From: Mesorhizobium sp. ORS 3324
Lineage (GTDB): Bacteria > Pseudomonadota > Alphaproteobacteria > Rhizobiales > Rhizobiaceae
Assembly: GCA_000824825.2 (NCBI GenBank)
Contig: LM655174.1
Location: forward strand, 54,059-118,058
Reading direction: 5' to 3'
DNA length: 64,000 bases
Numbering within the stretch: position 1 is the first letter of the stretch; every line of letters starts with the position of its first letter. Positions 47,048 through 56,226 of the stretch are shown one piece after another. Under the pieces are notes generated by a model. It was not told the DNA's origin. It made no database searches and saw nothing but the letters and a program-made list of their open reading frames with translations. The position numbers were made by a program, and so were the translations under genes.

Positions 47048-47371
47048 TTAGAACGGCAATTTCATTCCGGGCGGAATCGGCAGGCCCGCCGTCAAGGCCT
47101 TGGTCTTTTCCTGCATGACCTGCTCGACCTTATTTTTGGCGTCATTGTGCGCGGCCAGAAGCAGATCCTCCAGGATCTCGGCCTCGTCTTCCTTTAACAG
47201 CGACGGATCGATCTTCAGCGCCTTCATCTCGAACTTGCCGGTCAGCGTCACGCTGACCAGGCCGCCACCCGCCTGGCCGGTGGCCTCCAGCGTCGCGATC
47301 TCATCCTGCATAGCCTGGAACTTGGCCTGCATTTCCTTCGCCTTGCCCATCAGGCCGAGAAGATCCTTCAT
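47048..47371 (-). CDS. ybaB: Nucleoid-associated protein YbaB/EbfC
   Basis: Small DNA-binding dimer of 107 residues, with N-terminal helix [20 protein letters not shown], the family core [20 protein letters not shown] and the C-terminal [12 protein letters not shown]. It is 21 bases downstream of dnaX, the conserved dnaX-ybaB pair. Between it and the hydrolase gene are 214 bases of AT-richer DNA without a recognised gene. Confidence 0.95.
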   Translation of the reverse strand: MKDLLGLMGKAKEMQAKFQAMQDEIATLEATGQAGGGLVSVTLTGKFEMKALKIDPSLLKEDEAEILEDLLLAAHNDAKNKVEQVMQEKTKALTAGLPIPPGMKLPF

Positions 47372-47392
47372 CGCAAATATCCTCGTGTTTCG

Positions 47393-49207
47393 TCAGATTT
47401 CGTCATCGTCCGCCGCCGGCTCGACCGGCAGGTCGGCGTCGGTGCCTTCCACTTCAGGCACATCCGGAATGCGCACGTCGATGATCTTGGCGCCGGGAAA
47501 GCGGGCGAGTATGGCGGCGACCGTCGGATCGCTCCTGGCGTCCGAGAAGGCGTTCTCGCGCTTCGTCGTCTCCATCTCGGCCAGCGTCTGGCCGCCCTCT
47601 TCCTTCGACAGCGACACCAGCCAGTTGCGGCCGGTCCAGGCGCGCAGCTTGGAGGTCAGGTCGTTGAGCAGCATCTTCGGCGCATCGGCGGTCAGGCTGA
47701 CGTCGATGCGGCCGGGCTCGATGCGCACCAGCCGCACGCAGCGCTTCAGGAGCACCTTGAAGGCGATGTCGCGATTGGCGTCGGCGAGCGCGGCAATATC
47801 GGCCAGCGACTTCACCGGAACGGCAGGCGTTTCGACCACCGGCTCAGGTGCGGGAACGAAGGCGGCGGGCACGGGCTGCGCCTCGACCAGCCGCATCGTC
47901 TGCGCGCCGCCGTTGGAGGCCGGCATGCGCGGCTGCGCCACCGCGCCGGCGCCGCCATTGCCCGGGCTTGCCGGCGCTCCGTTGGCACGCGGCGCGCCAT
48001 TCGGCACCGTTGCCGCGCCTTCCAGCGACTTCAGCGCTTCGTCCAGCGTCGGCAGGTCGGCGGCGTGCGCCAGCCGGATCAGCACCATCTCGCCGGCGCT
48101 GACCGGGCGGTTGGAGGACTGCACCTCGGGGATACCCTTGAGCAGCATCTGCCAGGTTCGCGACAGCACGCGCACCGACAGGGTGCTCGCGAACTCAGCG
48201 CCGCGCCGGCGCTCGTCCTCGGAGAGCGAAGCGTCGTCGGCCGCGGCCGGCACGAAGCGCAGGCGGGTGACGAGGTGGTTGAATTCGGCCAGATCGGTGA
48301 GCACGGCGGCCGGGTCGGCGCCGGTGTCGTACTGGGCCCGGAACTCGGCCAAGGCGGCCGCGACATCGCCCTTCATGACATGCTCGAAGAGGTCGATGAT
48401 GCGGGCGCGATCGGCGAGCCCCAACATGGCGCGCACCGCCTCGGCGCTGACCGTGCCGCTGCCATGGGCGATCGCCTGGTCGAGGATGGAGAGCGAATCG
48501 CGCGCCGAGCCCTCGGCGGCGCGCGCAATCATCGCCAGCGCCTCATCGTCGACCGAAATGCCTTCCTTGGCGGCGATCGCCGAGAGATGGGCGACCAGCG
48601 CGCCGGCGTCGATGCGCCTCAGATCGAAGCGCTGGCAGCGCGACAGAACCGTGATCGGCACCTTGCGGATCTCGGTGGTGGCGAAGATGAACTTGACGTG
48701 CGGCGGCGGCTCTTCCAGCGTCTTCAACAGGCCGTTGAAGGCTTGGGTGGAGAGCATGTGCACTTCGTCGATGATGTAGACCTTGTAGCGGGCCGAAACC
48801 GGCGCGTAGCGCACGCGGTCGATGATGTCCCTGATGTCGTCGATGCCGGTGTGCGAGGCGGCGTCCATCTCGATGACATCGACATGGCGGCCTTCCATGA
48901 TCGCCTGGCAATGCTCGCCGGGGATCGAAAGGTCGACGGAGGGCTGGTCGACGGTCGCGGTCTTGTAGTTGAGCGCCCGCGCCAGAATGCGCGCCGTCGT
49001 CGTCTTGCCGACACCGCGCACGCCGGTCAGCATCCAGGCCTGGGCGATGCGGCCGGTGGCGAAGGCGTTGGTCAGCGTGCGGACCATCGGCTCCTGGCCG
49101 ATCAGCTCGGAGAAATTGGAGGGGCGATATTTGCGCGCCAGCACGCGATAGGCGCCGGCCTTCCCTGTTTCCAGGCTTTCTGGCCCCAAATTTCCGGCTT
49201 CGCTCAT
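47393..49207 (-). CDS. dnaX: DNA polymerase III subunit gamma/tau
   Basis: Clamp-loader ATPase, 604 residues. Walker A is GVRGVGKTTTARILA (about 63-77), followed by YIIDEVHML and the sensor-1 region FATTEIRKVPITVLSRCQRF. A Pro/Ala-rich linker (about 400-470) precedes the tau-like C-terminal domain. E. coli has four zinc-binding cysteines after Walker A, while here only Cys100 (GEHCQAI) remains, as I recall for other rhizobia. No obvious slippery A-run for gamma frameshifting was seen. Confidence 0.97.
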   Translation of the reverse strand: MSEAGNLGPESLETGKAGAYRVLARKYRPSNFSELIGQEPMVRTLTNAFATGRIAQAWMLTGVRGVGKTTTARILARALNYKTATVDQPSVDLSIPGEHCQAIMEGRHVDVIEMDAASHTGIDDIRDIIDRVRYAPVSARYKVYIIDEVHMLSTQAFNGLLKTLEEPPPHVKFIFATTEIRKVPITVLSRCQRFDLRRIDAGALVAHLSAIAAKEGISVDDEALAMIARAAEGSARDSLSILDQAIAHGSGTVSAEAVRAMLGLADRARIIDLFEHVMKGDVAAALAEFRAQYDTGADPAAVLTDLAEFNHLVTRLRFVPAAADDASLSEDERRRGAEFASTLSVRVLSRTWQMLLKGIPEVQSSNRPVSAGEMVLIRLAHAADLPTLDEALKSLEGAATVPNGAPRANGAPASPGNGGAGAVAQPRMPASNGGAQTMRLVEAQPVPAAFVPAPEPVVETPAVPVKSLADIAALADANRDIAFKVLLKRCVRLVRIEPGRIDVSLTADAPKMLLNDLTSKLRAWTGRNWLVSLSKEEGGQTLAEMETTKRENAFSDARSDPTVAAILARFPGAKIIDVRIPDVPEVEGTDADLPVEPAADDDEI

Positions 49208-49313
49208 TCGCCGTCAAAAGCTCCAAGGACCGCGACGGAAGGCGGCCGATTCCTGCGCATAGTCTCACCCGCACGGCTCGGGGCCGTCAATGTCGCGGGG
49301 AAAGGCGAAGAGG

Positions 49314-49411
49314 CGGGAGGCTGGAACAATGACCCGTTCCGGGCTCGTTAGGGCTGCTTCCTTCCGGACCTGACCCGGTTGGCGAGTGGATCGTCCACCA
49401 CCAACCTCCCG
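49314..49411 (-). ncRNA. ffs: Signal recognition particle 4.5S RNA
   Basis: On the minus strand the hallmark apical stem GGTCAGGTCCGGAAGGAAGC, continuing AGCCCTAA, lies within a long hairpin closed by GGGAGG (49405-49410 region) and CCTCCC (49315-49320). This is the bacterial small SRP RNA that binds Ffh for co-translational membrane targeting. About 100 bases, in its common place upstream of dnaX. Confidence 0.95.
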
Positions 49412-49566
49412 CGCTCCATATCGGCAATTCAGCGGCGAAATGCAAGGGCAGAGGTGAAAGGCCGGCCAGGCCATGCAGGCGACAAAGCCTTCAAATCCAC
49501 AATAGCGGCCAATGATTCGCTTGCAGCCACCTTGCCGCCGCTCTAGCGTTCTCCGGTTTGGAAAAT

Positions 49567-50010
49567 ATGACAAAAGCGAAGGGAACGCCCATGCTGCCTG
49601 GCCTCAAGGCCGGATTTGCGCTGGACGCCCGATTGGAGGCGGACAGTGAGCAGCTCATGTGGCTCGGCCTGTGCGAGCTCAGGCTGATGAACGACCGCCG
49701 CTGGCCGTGGCTGGTCCTGGTGCCGCAGCGTCCCGGGATCGAGGAGCTGCACGACATGACGCCGCTCGACCAGGCGATGCTGACCTTCGAGACCAATATG
49801 GTGGCGCAGGCGCTGAAGAAGGTGACCGGCTGCACCAAGATCAACACTGGCGCGCTCGGCAACATCGTGCGTCAGTTGCATGTCCATGTCATTGCCCGCA
49901 GCGAGGGCGATCCCGGCTGGCCGGGGCCGGTGTGGGGGCACGGCATGCGCGAGCCATATCAACGCCCCGAGATCCGCCGGTTTGCCGAAACGATCAAGGC
50001 AGCGCTATAA
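49567..50010 (+). CDS. HIT-family hydrolase
   Basis: The 147-residue histidine-triad protein has IRQLHVHVIARSEGD, carrying the His-x-His core of the HIT motif (about residues 100-104). The start ATG 49567 (MTKAKG) is preferred over an upstream TTG. HIT enzymes hydrolyse nucleotide phosphoramidates or dinucleotides; substrate not readable. It lies 48 bases upstream of nudC and both act on nucleotides, so they may be co-transcribed. Confidence 0.87.
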   Translation: MTKAKGTPMLPGLKAGFALDARLEADSEQLMWLGLCELRLMNDRRWPWLVLVPQRPGIEELHDMTPLDQAMLTFETNMVAQALKKVTGCTKINTGALGNIVRQLHVHVIARSEGDPGWPGPVWGHGMREPYQRPEIRRFAETIKAAL

Positions 50011-50058
50011 GCCGACCAGTGTCCACCCTGCACCTTGAGTCCCCACCCTCGAGTCACC

Positions 50059-51000
50059 ATGAGCTTCCGCCTGTTTGACGCGCCATTGCGCGAGCCGAGC
50101 CAGTTCGTCGGTTTCGCCGGCAATCGGATAGACCGGCAATCGGAAAACCGCGCCGACGACGCCGTCGAAAAGGCCCTCGCCGAACAGTCGGCGCGGCTGA
50201 TGCTGATGCATGGCGGCAGGCTCTATCTGAAGCTGGATGACGGCAGGTTCGACCCCTGGTTCAAGGTGGCCGAAAGCCAGCCCTTCGACGTTTCGCTCGA
50301 CCGCGGCGTGCTCCTCGGCTTTTCGGAAAACGGACCGGTGCTTGCGGTGCCGGCCGGCATCGAGCCCGAGCAGCTTCCGGAGACCATCAAGGCGATCGAC
50401 TACCGCTCCGTCTACATGCAGGGGCTGATCGACGAGGCGGCGGCCGGCGCGCTGGCGCAGGGCGCCGCGCTGCTCGCCTGGCATGCCAGCCACGCCTTCT
50501 GCAGCAAATGCGGCAGCCCTTCGGAAATGCGCGCCGGCGGCTACAGGCGCCATTGCCCGGCCTGCGGCACCGAGCATTTCCCGCGCACCGACCCGGTGGC
50601 GATCATGCTGACGGCGACGCGCGAGAAATGCCTGCTCGGGCGCGGCCGGCATTTCGCGCCGGGCATGTATTCGGCGCTCGCCGGCTTCATCGAGCCCGGC
50701 GAGACGATCGAGGCCGCCGTGCGCCGCGAGACGCTGGAGGAGGCCGGCATTCGGCTCGGCCGCGTCGTCTACCATGCCAGCCAGCCCTGGCCGTTCCCCT
50801 ATTCGCTGATGATCGGCTGCTTCGGCGAGCCGCTCAACGAGGATATCCAGGCCGACCTCAACGAGCTTGAGGACTGCCGCTGGTTTTTCCGCGATGAGGT
50901 GCGCTCGATGCTGGAGAGAACGCATGGCGATGGCTTGATCACGCCGCCGAAGGGGGCGATCGCCCACCACCTCATCCGCGCCTGGGTCGACAGCGAATAG
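50059..51000 (+). CDS. nudC: NAD(+) diphosphatase NudC
   Basis: Nudix hydrolase of NAD(H) and NAD-capped RNA, 313 residues. A four-Cys zinc ribbon (CSKCGSP ... CPACG, about 145-170) precedes the Nudix box GFIEPGETIEAAVRRETLEE (continuing AGI) at about 212-234. A C-terminal SQPWPFPYSLM motif typical of NudC (SQPWPFPxS) follows. ATG 50059 (MSFRLFD) is chosen over one eight codons earlier. Confidence 0.95.
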   Translation: MSFRLFDAPLREPSQFVGFAGNRIDRQSENRADDAVEKALAEQSARLMLMHGGRLYLKLDDGRFDPWFKVAESQPFDVSLDRGVLLGFSENGPVLAVPAGIEPEQLPETIKAIDYRSVYMQGLIDEAAAGALAQGAALLAWHASHAFCSKCGSPSEMRAGGYRRHCPACGTEHFPRTDPVAIMLTATREKCLLGRGRHFAPGMYSALAGFIEPGETIEAAVRRETLEEAGIRLGRVVYHASQPWPFPYSLMIGCFGEPLNEDIQADLNELEDCRWFFRDEVRSMLERTHGDGLITPPKGAIAHHLIRAWVDSE

Positions 51001-51016
51001 GAGCAGGAGCCGAAGA

Positions 51017-51319
51017 ATGATCCGTCATACCGTCGTGTTCACGCTGAAGTACCCGCCGCATTCGCTGGAGGCGAAGCGGTTCCTCCATGATGCGAAGAAA
51101 ATCCTCACCGGGATCAAGGGTGTGACGCATTTCGAGCAGCTGCGCCAGGTGAGCCCCAAGAACGACTATCAGTTCGGCTTCTCGATGGAGTTCGCCGACC
51201 AGGCCGCCTACACCAGGTACAACGAGCATCCCGACCACGTCGCCTTCGTCCGCGACCGCTGGGTGCCGGAGGTCGAGGCGTTTATGGAGATCGACTACGT
51301 TCCGTTGGGCTGGGGCTGA
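51017..51319 (+). CDS. Dabb-family (stress-responsive alpha/beta barrel) protein
   Basis: The 100-residue protein starts IRHTVVFTLKYPPHS and ends FVRDRWVPEVEAFMEIDYVP, the dimeric ferredoxin-like Dabb fold. Family members have varied or unknown roles. AGGAGC lies just before the ATG and nudC ends 16 bases upstream, so the two are probably one operon. Confidence 0.88.
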   Translation: MIRHTVVFTLKYPPHSLEAKRFLHDAKKILTGIKGVTHFEQLRQVSPKNDYQFGFSMEFADQAAYTRYNEHPDHVAFVRDRWVPEVEAFMEIDYVPLGWG

Positions 51320-51367
51320 TATCGGGTTGGGTGCAAACGTCGGAGATTGGCGGGAGCCTTCGCGCTT

Positions 51368-51544
51368 CGTCATCCACGGGCGAAGCAAGGAGCGAAGCGA
51401 CGCGCGTAGACCCGAGGATCCATGCCGTGACTTCGACGCGTTGCGACGGTCCGGAATTCTGCTCGGCTGCGCCCCTCGACCGAGGTAACGGCATGGATCC
51501 TCGGGTCTGCGCTCCGCTTCGCGTCGCTCCGCCCGTGGATGACG
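51368..51544. repeat. MITE-like long inverted repeat (copy 2)
   Basis: Terminal CGTCATCC/GGATGACG, and arms of roughly 75 bases including GACCCGAGGATCCATGCCGT and ACGGCATGGATCCTCGGGTC. Same family as 21531-21714. No coding capacity of its own; spurious open frames across it are discarded. Confidence 0.8.
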
Positions 51545-51610
51545 ACTTCGCGAAGGCTCCCGCCAATCTCGAAGGTCGCGAGCTCCGAACAGCCGGTTGA
51601 CGGCCACTAG

Positions 51611-51714
51611 GAGCAATTCCAGGAAAAGTGAGTAACGGTTTTCCGTCCGGAATTGCGTAAAAACAAATAGTTAGAGCAGTTCAGCGTTTCCGTGAAACGA
51701 TGAACTGCTCTAAC
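51611..51714. repeat. Dispersed repeat plus 43-base hairpin downstream of pheA
   Basis: 51611-51658 is a copy of the GAGCAATTCCAGGAAAAGTG family. 51672-51714 is a hairpin with 20-base arms (TTAGAGCAGTTCAGCGTTTC / GAAACGATGAACTGCTCTAA, one mismatch) and a CGT loop, ending four bases from the pheA stop. It may serve as a 3' end for pheA, though there is no T-tract. 51545-51610 holds no gene. Confidence 0.75.
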
Positions 51715-51717
51715 GGT

Positions 51718-52581
51718 TCAATCCGCCACCTTCCACTGCTCGCGCGAGGCACTCGCCGGATAGACGCCGAGGATGCGCATCTCGCGTGAGAAGAAGCGCA
51801 ATTCGTCGAGCGCGAGCTTGACCAGCGGATCGTCGGGGTGGCCTTCGATGTCGGCGTAAAACAGCGTCGCGGTGAAGGCGCCGAGCTGGTAGCTCTCGAG
51901 CTTGGTCATGTTGATGCCGTTGGTGGCGAAACCGCCCATGGCCTTGTAAAGCGCGGCCGGCACGTTGCGGACGCGGAAGATGAAGGTGGTCATCATCTTG
52001 GCGTCCGGCGACGGGCGCTCGGCCCACCGCTTGTCCTTGGTCAGCACGACGAAGCGGGTGACGTTGCTGTCGGTGTCCTCGACGTTCTGCTCGATGATGT
52101 CGAGACCGTAAAGCTCCGCGGCGAGCGCCGGCGCAAGCGCTGCCATGGTCCGGTCCTTGACCTCGGAAACCATCTTGGCCGAACCCGCCGTGTCACCGGC
52201 AACCACGGGTTTCCAGCCATTCTTGCGGATGTATTTGCGGCACTGGCCGAGCGCGTGGATGTGGCTGTGCACGGTCCTGATCTCGTCGCGCCTGACGCCC
52301 GGCAACACCATCAATTGGAAGTGGATCGGCAAAAAATACTCGCCGACGATATGCAGCCGCGATTCCGGCAGCAGGTGATGGATGTCGGCGACGCGGCCGG
52401 CGATCGTGTTCTCGATCGGGATCATGGCGAGCTCGGCCTTGCCGGTCTCGACCGCGTTGAAGGCGTCCTCGAAGGTTGGACAGGGCAAAGGGTCCATCGA
52501 GGGGAACATGTTGCGGCAGGCGGTGTCGGAATTGGCGCCGGGCTCGCCCTGGAAGGAGATTCTGTTGGTCTTTTCAGGCAT
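51718..52581 (-). CDS. pheA: Prephenate dehydratase
   Basis: Converts prephenate to phenylpyruvate in phenylalanine synthesis. Monofunctional (287 residues, no chorismate mutase): a PDT domain (about 6-185) with the catalytic TRF motif in DSNVTRFVVL, and a C-terminal ACT domain (about 200-275). In the ACT domain the Phe-binding ESRP motif reads ESYQ. It lies 26 bases downstream of kdsB, an order conserved in Hyphomicrobiales. Confidence 0.96.
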   Translation of the reverse strand: MPEKTNRISFQGEPGANSDTACRNMFPSMDPLPCPTFEDAFNAVETGKAELAMIPIENTIAGRVADIHHLLPESRLHIVGEYFLPIHFQLMVLPGVRRDEIRTVHSHIHALGQCRKYIRKNGWKPVVAGDTAGSAKMVSEVKDRTMAALAPALAAELYGLDIIEQNVEDTDSNVTRFVVLTKDKRWAERPSPDAKMMTTFIFRVRNVPAALYKAMGGFATNGINMTKLESYQLGAFTATLFYADIEGHPDDPLVKLALDELRFFSREMRILGVYPASASREQWKVAD

Positions 52582-52607
52582 GCGCCAATGTCTCTCTCGA
52601 GTATCTC

Positions 52608-53336
52608 TCAGTTTGAAAGGATATGCCTGGCGCGCTCGAGGTCGTCGGGCGTGTCGACGCCGAGCGGCAGCGACCGGACGATCTCGGCATCGATGCGCAT
52701 GCCGGCTTCGAGCGCCCGCAGCTGTTCCAGCCGCTCGCGGCGCTCGAGCGGCGACGGCTTCAGCGCCACGAAGCGCTCCAGCGCGGCGCGGCGGTAAGCG
52801 TAGAGGCCGATGTGGTGATAGAGCGGGCCTTCTCCCCAGGGCGCCGTGGCGCGGGTGAAATAGAGCGCCTTCAGCCGCGTCGCGGACAGCGGCGAGCCGA
52901 CGATCTTGACGACGTTCGGATTGGTCTTCTCCTCGTCGCGGACGATCTCGACGCCGAGCGTGGCGATGTCCACGGCGGCATCTGTGAATGGCCTGAGCGA
53001 AGCGCCGATGATCTCAGGTTCGATGGTCGGCAGATCGCCTTGGACATTCACGATCGTCTCGACCCTCTTCTCAGGATCGAGGGCAGTGAGGGCCTCAAAG
53101 ATACGGTCGGAGCCCGATTGGTGGTCTGCGCGCGTCATCACCGCCTCGAAACCATGCGCCCGCACCGCTTGCGCCACCGCCTCGGTGTCGGTCGCCACCA
53201 CCACGCGGCCGAGCCCGGCCTCGGCGGCGCGGCGGGCGACGTGGACGATCATCGGCGCGCCGGCGATGTCGGCCAGCGGCTTGCCCGGCAGGCGCGTCGA
53301 GGCCATGCGGGCGGGGATCAGGATCAATGTCGACAT
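52608..53336 (-). CDS. kdsB: 3-deoxy-manno-octulosonate cytidylyltransferase
   Basis: Activates KDO as CMP-KDO for LPS core synthesis. The 242 residues have the nucleotide-binding N-terminus [20 protein letters not shown], the conserved [10 protein letters not shown] and [10 protein letters not shown], and the C-terminal [18 protein letters not shown] 53336 is chosen because the upstream 14-residue extension has no similarity. It is divergent from cycM across 192 bases in which no clear operator was seen. Confidence 0.96.
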   Translation of the reverse strand: MSTLILIPARMASTRLPGKPLADIAGAPMIVHVARRAAEAGLGRVVVATDTEAVAQAVRAHGFEAVMTRADHQSGSDRIFEALTALDPEKRVETIVNVQGDLPTIEPEIIGASLRPFTDAAVDIATLGVEIVRDEEKTNPNVVKIVGSPLSATRLKALYFTRATAPWGEGPLYHHIGLYAYRRAALERFVALKPSPLERRERLEQLRALEAGMRIDAEIVRSLPLGVDTPDDLERARHILSN

Positions 53337-53528
53337 GGGACTTTCGGGGCGCCGTGAAAGCGGATGGAAAAGTGGCAAAAGGTCTCACTGGAAGCGCTCT
53401 TATAGGTGTTGCAACGCCGAAGCAAAAGACCTAGTTTCCGCCCGATTTGACTGGCCCGCTCGGGCCTTAGCGATACCGACGGACGGAGTGGACGGGACGG
53501 TCCGCCGGAAAAGGGAGCAAGGGGCGTA

Positions 53529-54170
53529 ATGGATTCCACCGAAGTCAACAAGCTGCTCGCCGGATTCCTCGGAACCTGCTTCGTCATCTTTTCCGTGGGC
53601 ATCGTGTCGAACGCGCTGTTTGCCTCCCCTACCCCCGAGAAGCCCGGCTTTGCCATCGAGGCTCAGGAGCCGACTGAAGGCGGCGGCGCAGCTGCCCCGG
53701 CGGCAGAAGCCAAGCCGATCGCCGATCTGTTGGCCAAGGCCAATGTCGAGGCGGGCGCCGCCATCTTCAAGAAGTGCCAGGCCTGCCATTCCGGCGAAAA
53801 GGGCGGCCCCAACAAGGTCGGTCCGGACCTCTGGGACGTCGTCGACCGTCCAGTCGCCGAGCATGAGGGCTTTGCCTATTCAGCCGGCATGAAGGACTTT
53901 TCCAAGGGCGGCCAGGAGAAGTGGACCTACGACAACCTGAACCACTTCATCACCTCGCCGAAGAAGTTCGTGAAGGGTACGGCGATGGGCTTTGCCGGCC
54001 TGCCCAAGGACGAGGACCGCGCCAACGTGATCGCCTATCTGCGCACGCTGTCGGACAATCCGAAGCCGCTGCCGCAGCCAGGCGCTTCGGCCGAAGCCAA
54101 GCCCGCCGAGGGTGCGGCACCGGCCAAGCCGGCCGAAGGCGCCGCGAAGCCGGCGGCCCCCGCTCAATAA
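53529..54170 (+). CDS. cycM: Membrane-anchored cytochrome c (CycM-like)
   Basis: The 213-residue protein has an uncleaved N-terminal anchor ([20 protein letters not shown]), a class-I cytochrome c domain with CQACH (about residues 83-87) and axial Met in [11 protein letters not shown], and an Ala/Pro/Lys-rich C-terminal tail after about 180. In Bradyrhizobium and relatives CycM carries electrons from the bc1 complex to the aa3 oxidase. A strong ribosome site (AAGGGG) precedes the ATG. A perfect terminator follows. Confidence 0.92.
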   Translation: MDSTEVNKLLAGFLGTCFVIFSVGIVSNALFASPTPEKPGFAIEAQEPTEGGGAAAPAAEAKPIADLLAKANVEAGAAIFKKCQACHSGEKGGPNKVGPDLWDVVDRPVAEHEGFAYSAGMKDFSKGGQEKWTYDNLNHFITSPKKFVKGTAMGFAGLPKDEDRANVIAYLRTLSDNPKPLPQPGASAEAKPAEGAAPAKPAEGAAKPAAPAQ

Positions 54171-54194
54171 ACCTTCTGTCTCCGACATCTCCTC

Positions 54195-54223
54195 AGAAAA
54201 GCCGGGTTCGTCCCGGCTTTTCT
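54195..54223 (+). terminator. Intrinsic terminator after cycM
   Basis: AGAAAAGCCGGG-TTCGT-CCCGGCTTTTCT is a 12-base perfect stem whose 3' arm ends in a T-run, 24 bases past the cycM stop. Because of its A-run on the other side it would also work on the opposite strand. Confidence 0.85.
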
Positions 54224-54327
54224 GTTAGGAAAGCCGCATATGCTGCGACAAAAGCCGCCGCTGCGGTTTTCACCGGCGTCAAATGATCTAGATTGCCGAT
54301 GGATACTGTTTGCGACGAGGAGAACGC

Positions 54328-56226
54328 ATGACGGCTGGCCGCTCCCGGACGATTTTCGCATCGATGCCACTTTTCGTTTCGATGCTGGCGGTCGCCTTCG
54401 CCGTCAGCCTGCAGGCCAGTTCCGCCGACGAATGGCACACCACCTCCTCGCTGATCGGCTCTTCCAAATACGGCGAGAATTTCCAGCGCTACGACTACGT
54501 CAATCCGAGCGCTCCGAAGGGCGGAACCTACAACTCCGTGGTTACCGGCACCTTCGACAGCTTCAACCCATACATTGTGCAGGGATCGCCCGCCGCCGGC
54601 TTTGCGCAATTCGGCGGCGGGCTGCTCTACGACACGCTGATGGACCAGGCGACGGACGAAGGCAGCGTCAGCCACCCGCTGGTCGCCGAGGCCTACAAAT
54701 ACCCGTCCGATTATTCCTCGGCGACCTACCGGCTCAACCCTCAAGCCAAATGGCATGACGGCCAGCCGATCACCGTTGACGACGTGGTCTGGTCGTTCCA
54801 GGCGCTGAAGACCAACAGCCCGATGTACAACCGCTATTTCGAGAACGTGACCGAAGCGGTCGCGATCTCAGACCGTGAGGTCGAGTTCCATTTCAACCAG
54901 AAGGGCAATCGCGAATTGCCCAAGATCCTCGGCGACCTCCCCATCCTGCCGAAGCACTGGTGGGAAGGCACGGACGCCAGCGGCAAGAAACGCGACATCA
55001 CCAGGCCGACGCTGGAGCCGCCGCTGGGCTCCGGCGCCTACAAGATCGCCAGCTTCAAGCCGGGGACCGAGATCGTCTGGCAGCGCGTGCCCGACTACTG
55101 GGGCGCCAAGCTGCCGGTGAAGGTCGGCCGCGAGAATTTCGATACCCAGCGCTTCACCTATATCCTCGACGACAACGCCGCATGGCAGGCCTTCACCAAG
55201 GGTGGGCTCGACGACATCAAGCCGGAAAACAGCTCGCGGCGCTGGGCGACGGCTTACAATTTTCCGGCGGTCGGCGCCGGCGACGTGATCAAGAAGGAAT
55301 TCAAGACGACGTCGCCGGAGCCGATGCAGGCTTTCGTGCTCAACCAGCGGCGGCCGCTGTTCCAGGATCGGCTGGTGCGCGCAGCGCTGACCTATCCGTT
55401 CGACTTCGAGACGATGAACCGCACGCTGTTCTACAACTCGAACACGCGCACCAAGAGCTATTTCGGGGGCACCGAACTGGCGTCGAGCGGGCTGCCGCAA
55501 GGCAAGGAACTCGAAATCCTGGAGAAATATCGCGACAAGCTGCCGCCTGAACTGTTCACCCAGGAATTCAAGCTTCCGGTCTACGATTCGCCGCAAGCGG
55601 AACGGAAGAACCTGAAGCAGGCGGTCGACCTCTTTGCCCAGGCAGGCTGGGTGATCAAAGGCGGCAAGATGGTGAATGCCAAGACCGGCGCGCCGTTCAA
55701 GTTCGAGATCCTTGGCTGGAACGACACTGACCAGGTGATCGCCAGCCCCTGGATCGCCAATCTGCGCAAGATCGGCGTCGATGCGACGCTGCGGCTCATC
55801 GACCAGACCCAGTACATCAACCGCGTCAACAACTTCGACTACGACGTCGTCACCAGCATACTCGCGCAATCGGAATCGCCTGGGAACGAGCAGCGCGACT
55901 TCTGGAGCTCGAAAGCAGCGGACACGCCGGGATCGCGCAATTATTCCGGCATCAAGAACCCGGTCGTCGACGCGTTGGTCGACCGCATCATCTTCGCCAC
56001 CGACCGCGACGATCTCGTCGCCACCACCCATGCGCTCGATCGGGTGCTGTTGTGGAACTACTATGTGGTGCCGCAATACCACCGGGCGGTGGTGTGGCTC
56101 GCCTACTGGAACAAGTTCGGCATGCCGGAAAAGCAGCCCAGCTACCGCGGCGCCGACATCGACTCCTGGTGGGTCGACCCCGCGAAGGAAAAGGCACTGG
56201 CGGCCAAGTATAAGGGCGTCAATTGA
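54328..56226 (+). CDS. yejA: YejA-type ABC transporter binding protein 1
   Basis: The 632-residue family-5 binding protein starts at ATG 54328, with GAGGAG seven bases upstream and a Sec signal (MPLFVSMLAVAFAVSLQAS). YejA features include the N-terminal SKYGENFQRYDYVNPSAPKG and FDSFNPYIVQGSPAAG. YejABEF imports peptides such as microcin C in E. coli; in Sinorhizobium the system contributes to resistance to plant NCR peptides (family knowledge). Its stop shares one base with the start of the next binding protein. Confidence 0.93.
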   Translation: MTAGRSRTIFASMPLFVSMLAVAFAVSLQASSADEWHTTSSLIGSSKYGENFQRYDYVNPSAPKGGTYNSVVTGTFDSFNPYIVQGSPAAGFAQFGGGLLYDTLMDQATDEGSVSHPLVAEAYKYPSDYSSATYRLNPQAKWHDGQPITVDDVVWSFQALKTNSPMYNRYFENVTEAVAISDREVEFHFNQKGNRELPKILGDLPILPKHWWEGTDASGKKRDITRPTLEPPLGSGAYKIASFKPGTEIVWQRVPDYWGAKLPVKVGRENFDTQRFTYILDDNAAWQAFTKGGLDDIKPENSSRRWATAYNFPAVGAGDVIKKEFKTTSPEPMQAFVLNQRRPLFQDRLVRAALTYPFDFETMNRTLFYNSNTRTKSYFGGTELASSGLPQGKELEILEKYRDKLPPELFTQEFKLPVYDSPQAERKNLKQAVDLFAQAGWVIKGGKMVNAKTGAPFKFEILGWNDTDQVIASPWIANLRKIGVDATLRLIDQTQYINRVNNFDYDVVTSILAQSESPGNEQRDFWSSKAADTPGSRNYSGIKNPVVDALVDRIIFATDRDDLVATTHALDRVLLWNYYVVPQYHRAVVWLAYWNKFGMPEKQPSYRGADIDSWWVDPAKEKALAAKYKGVN

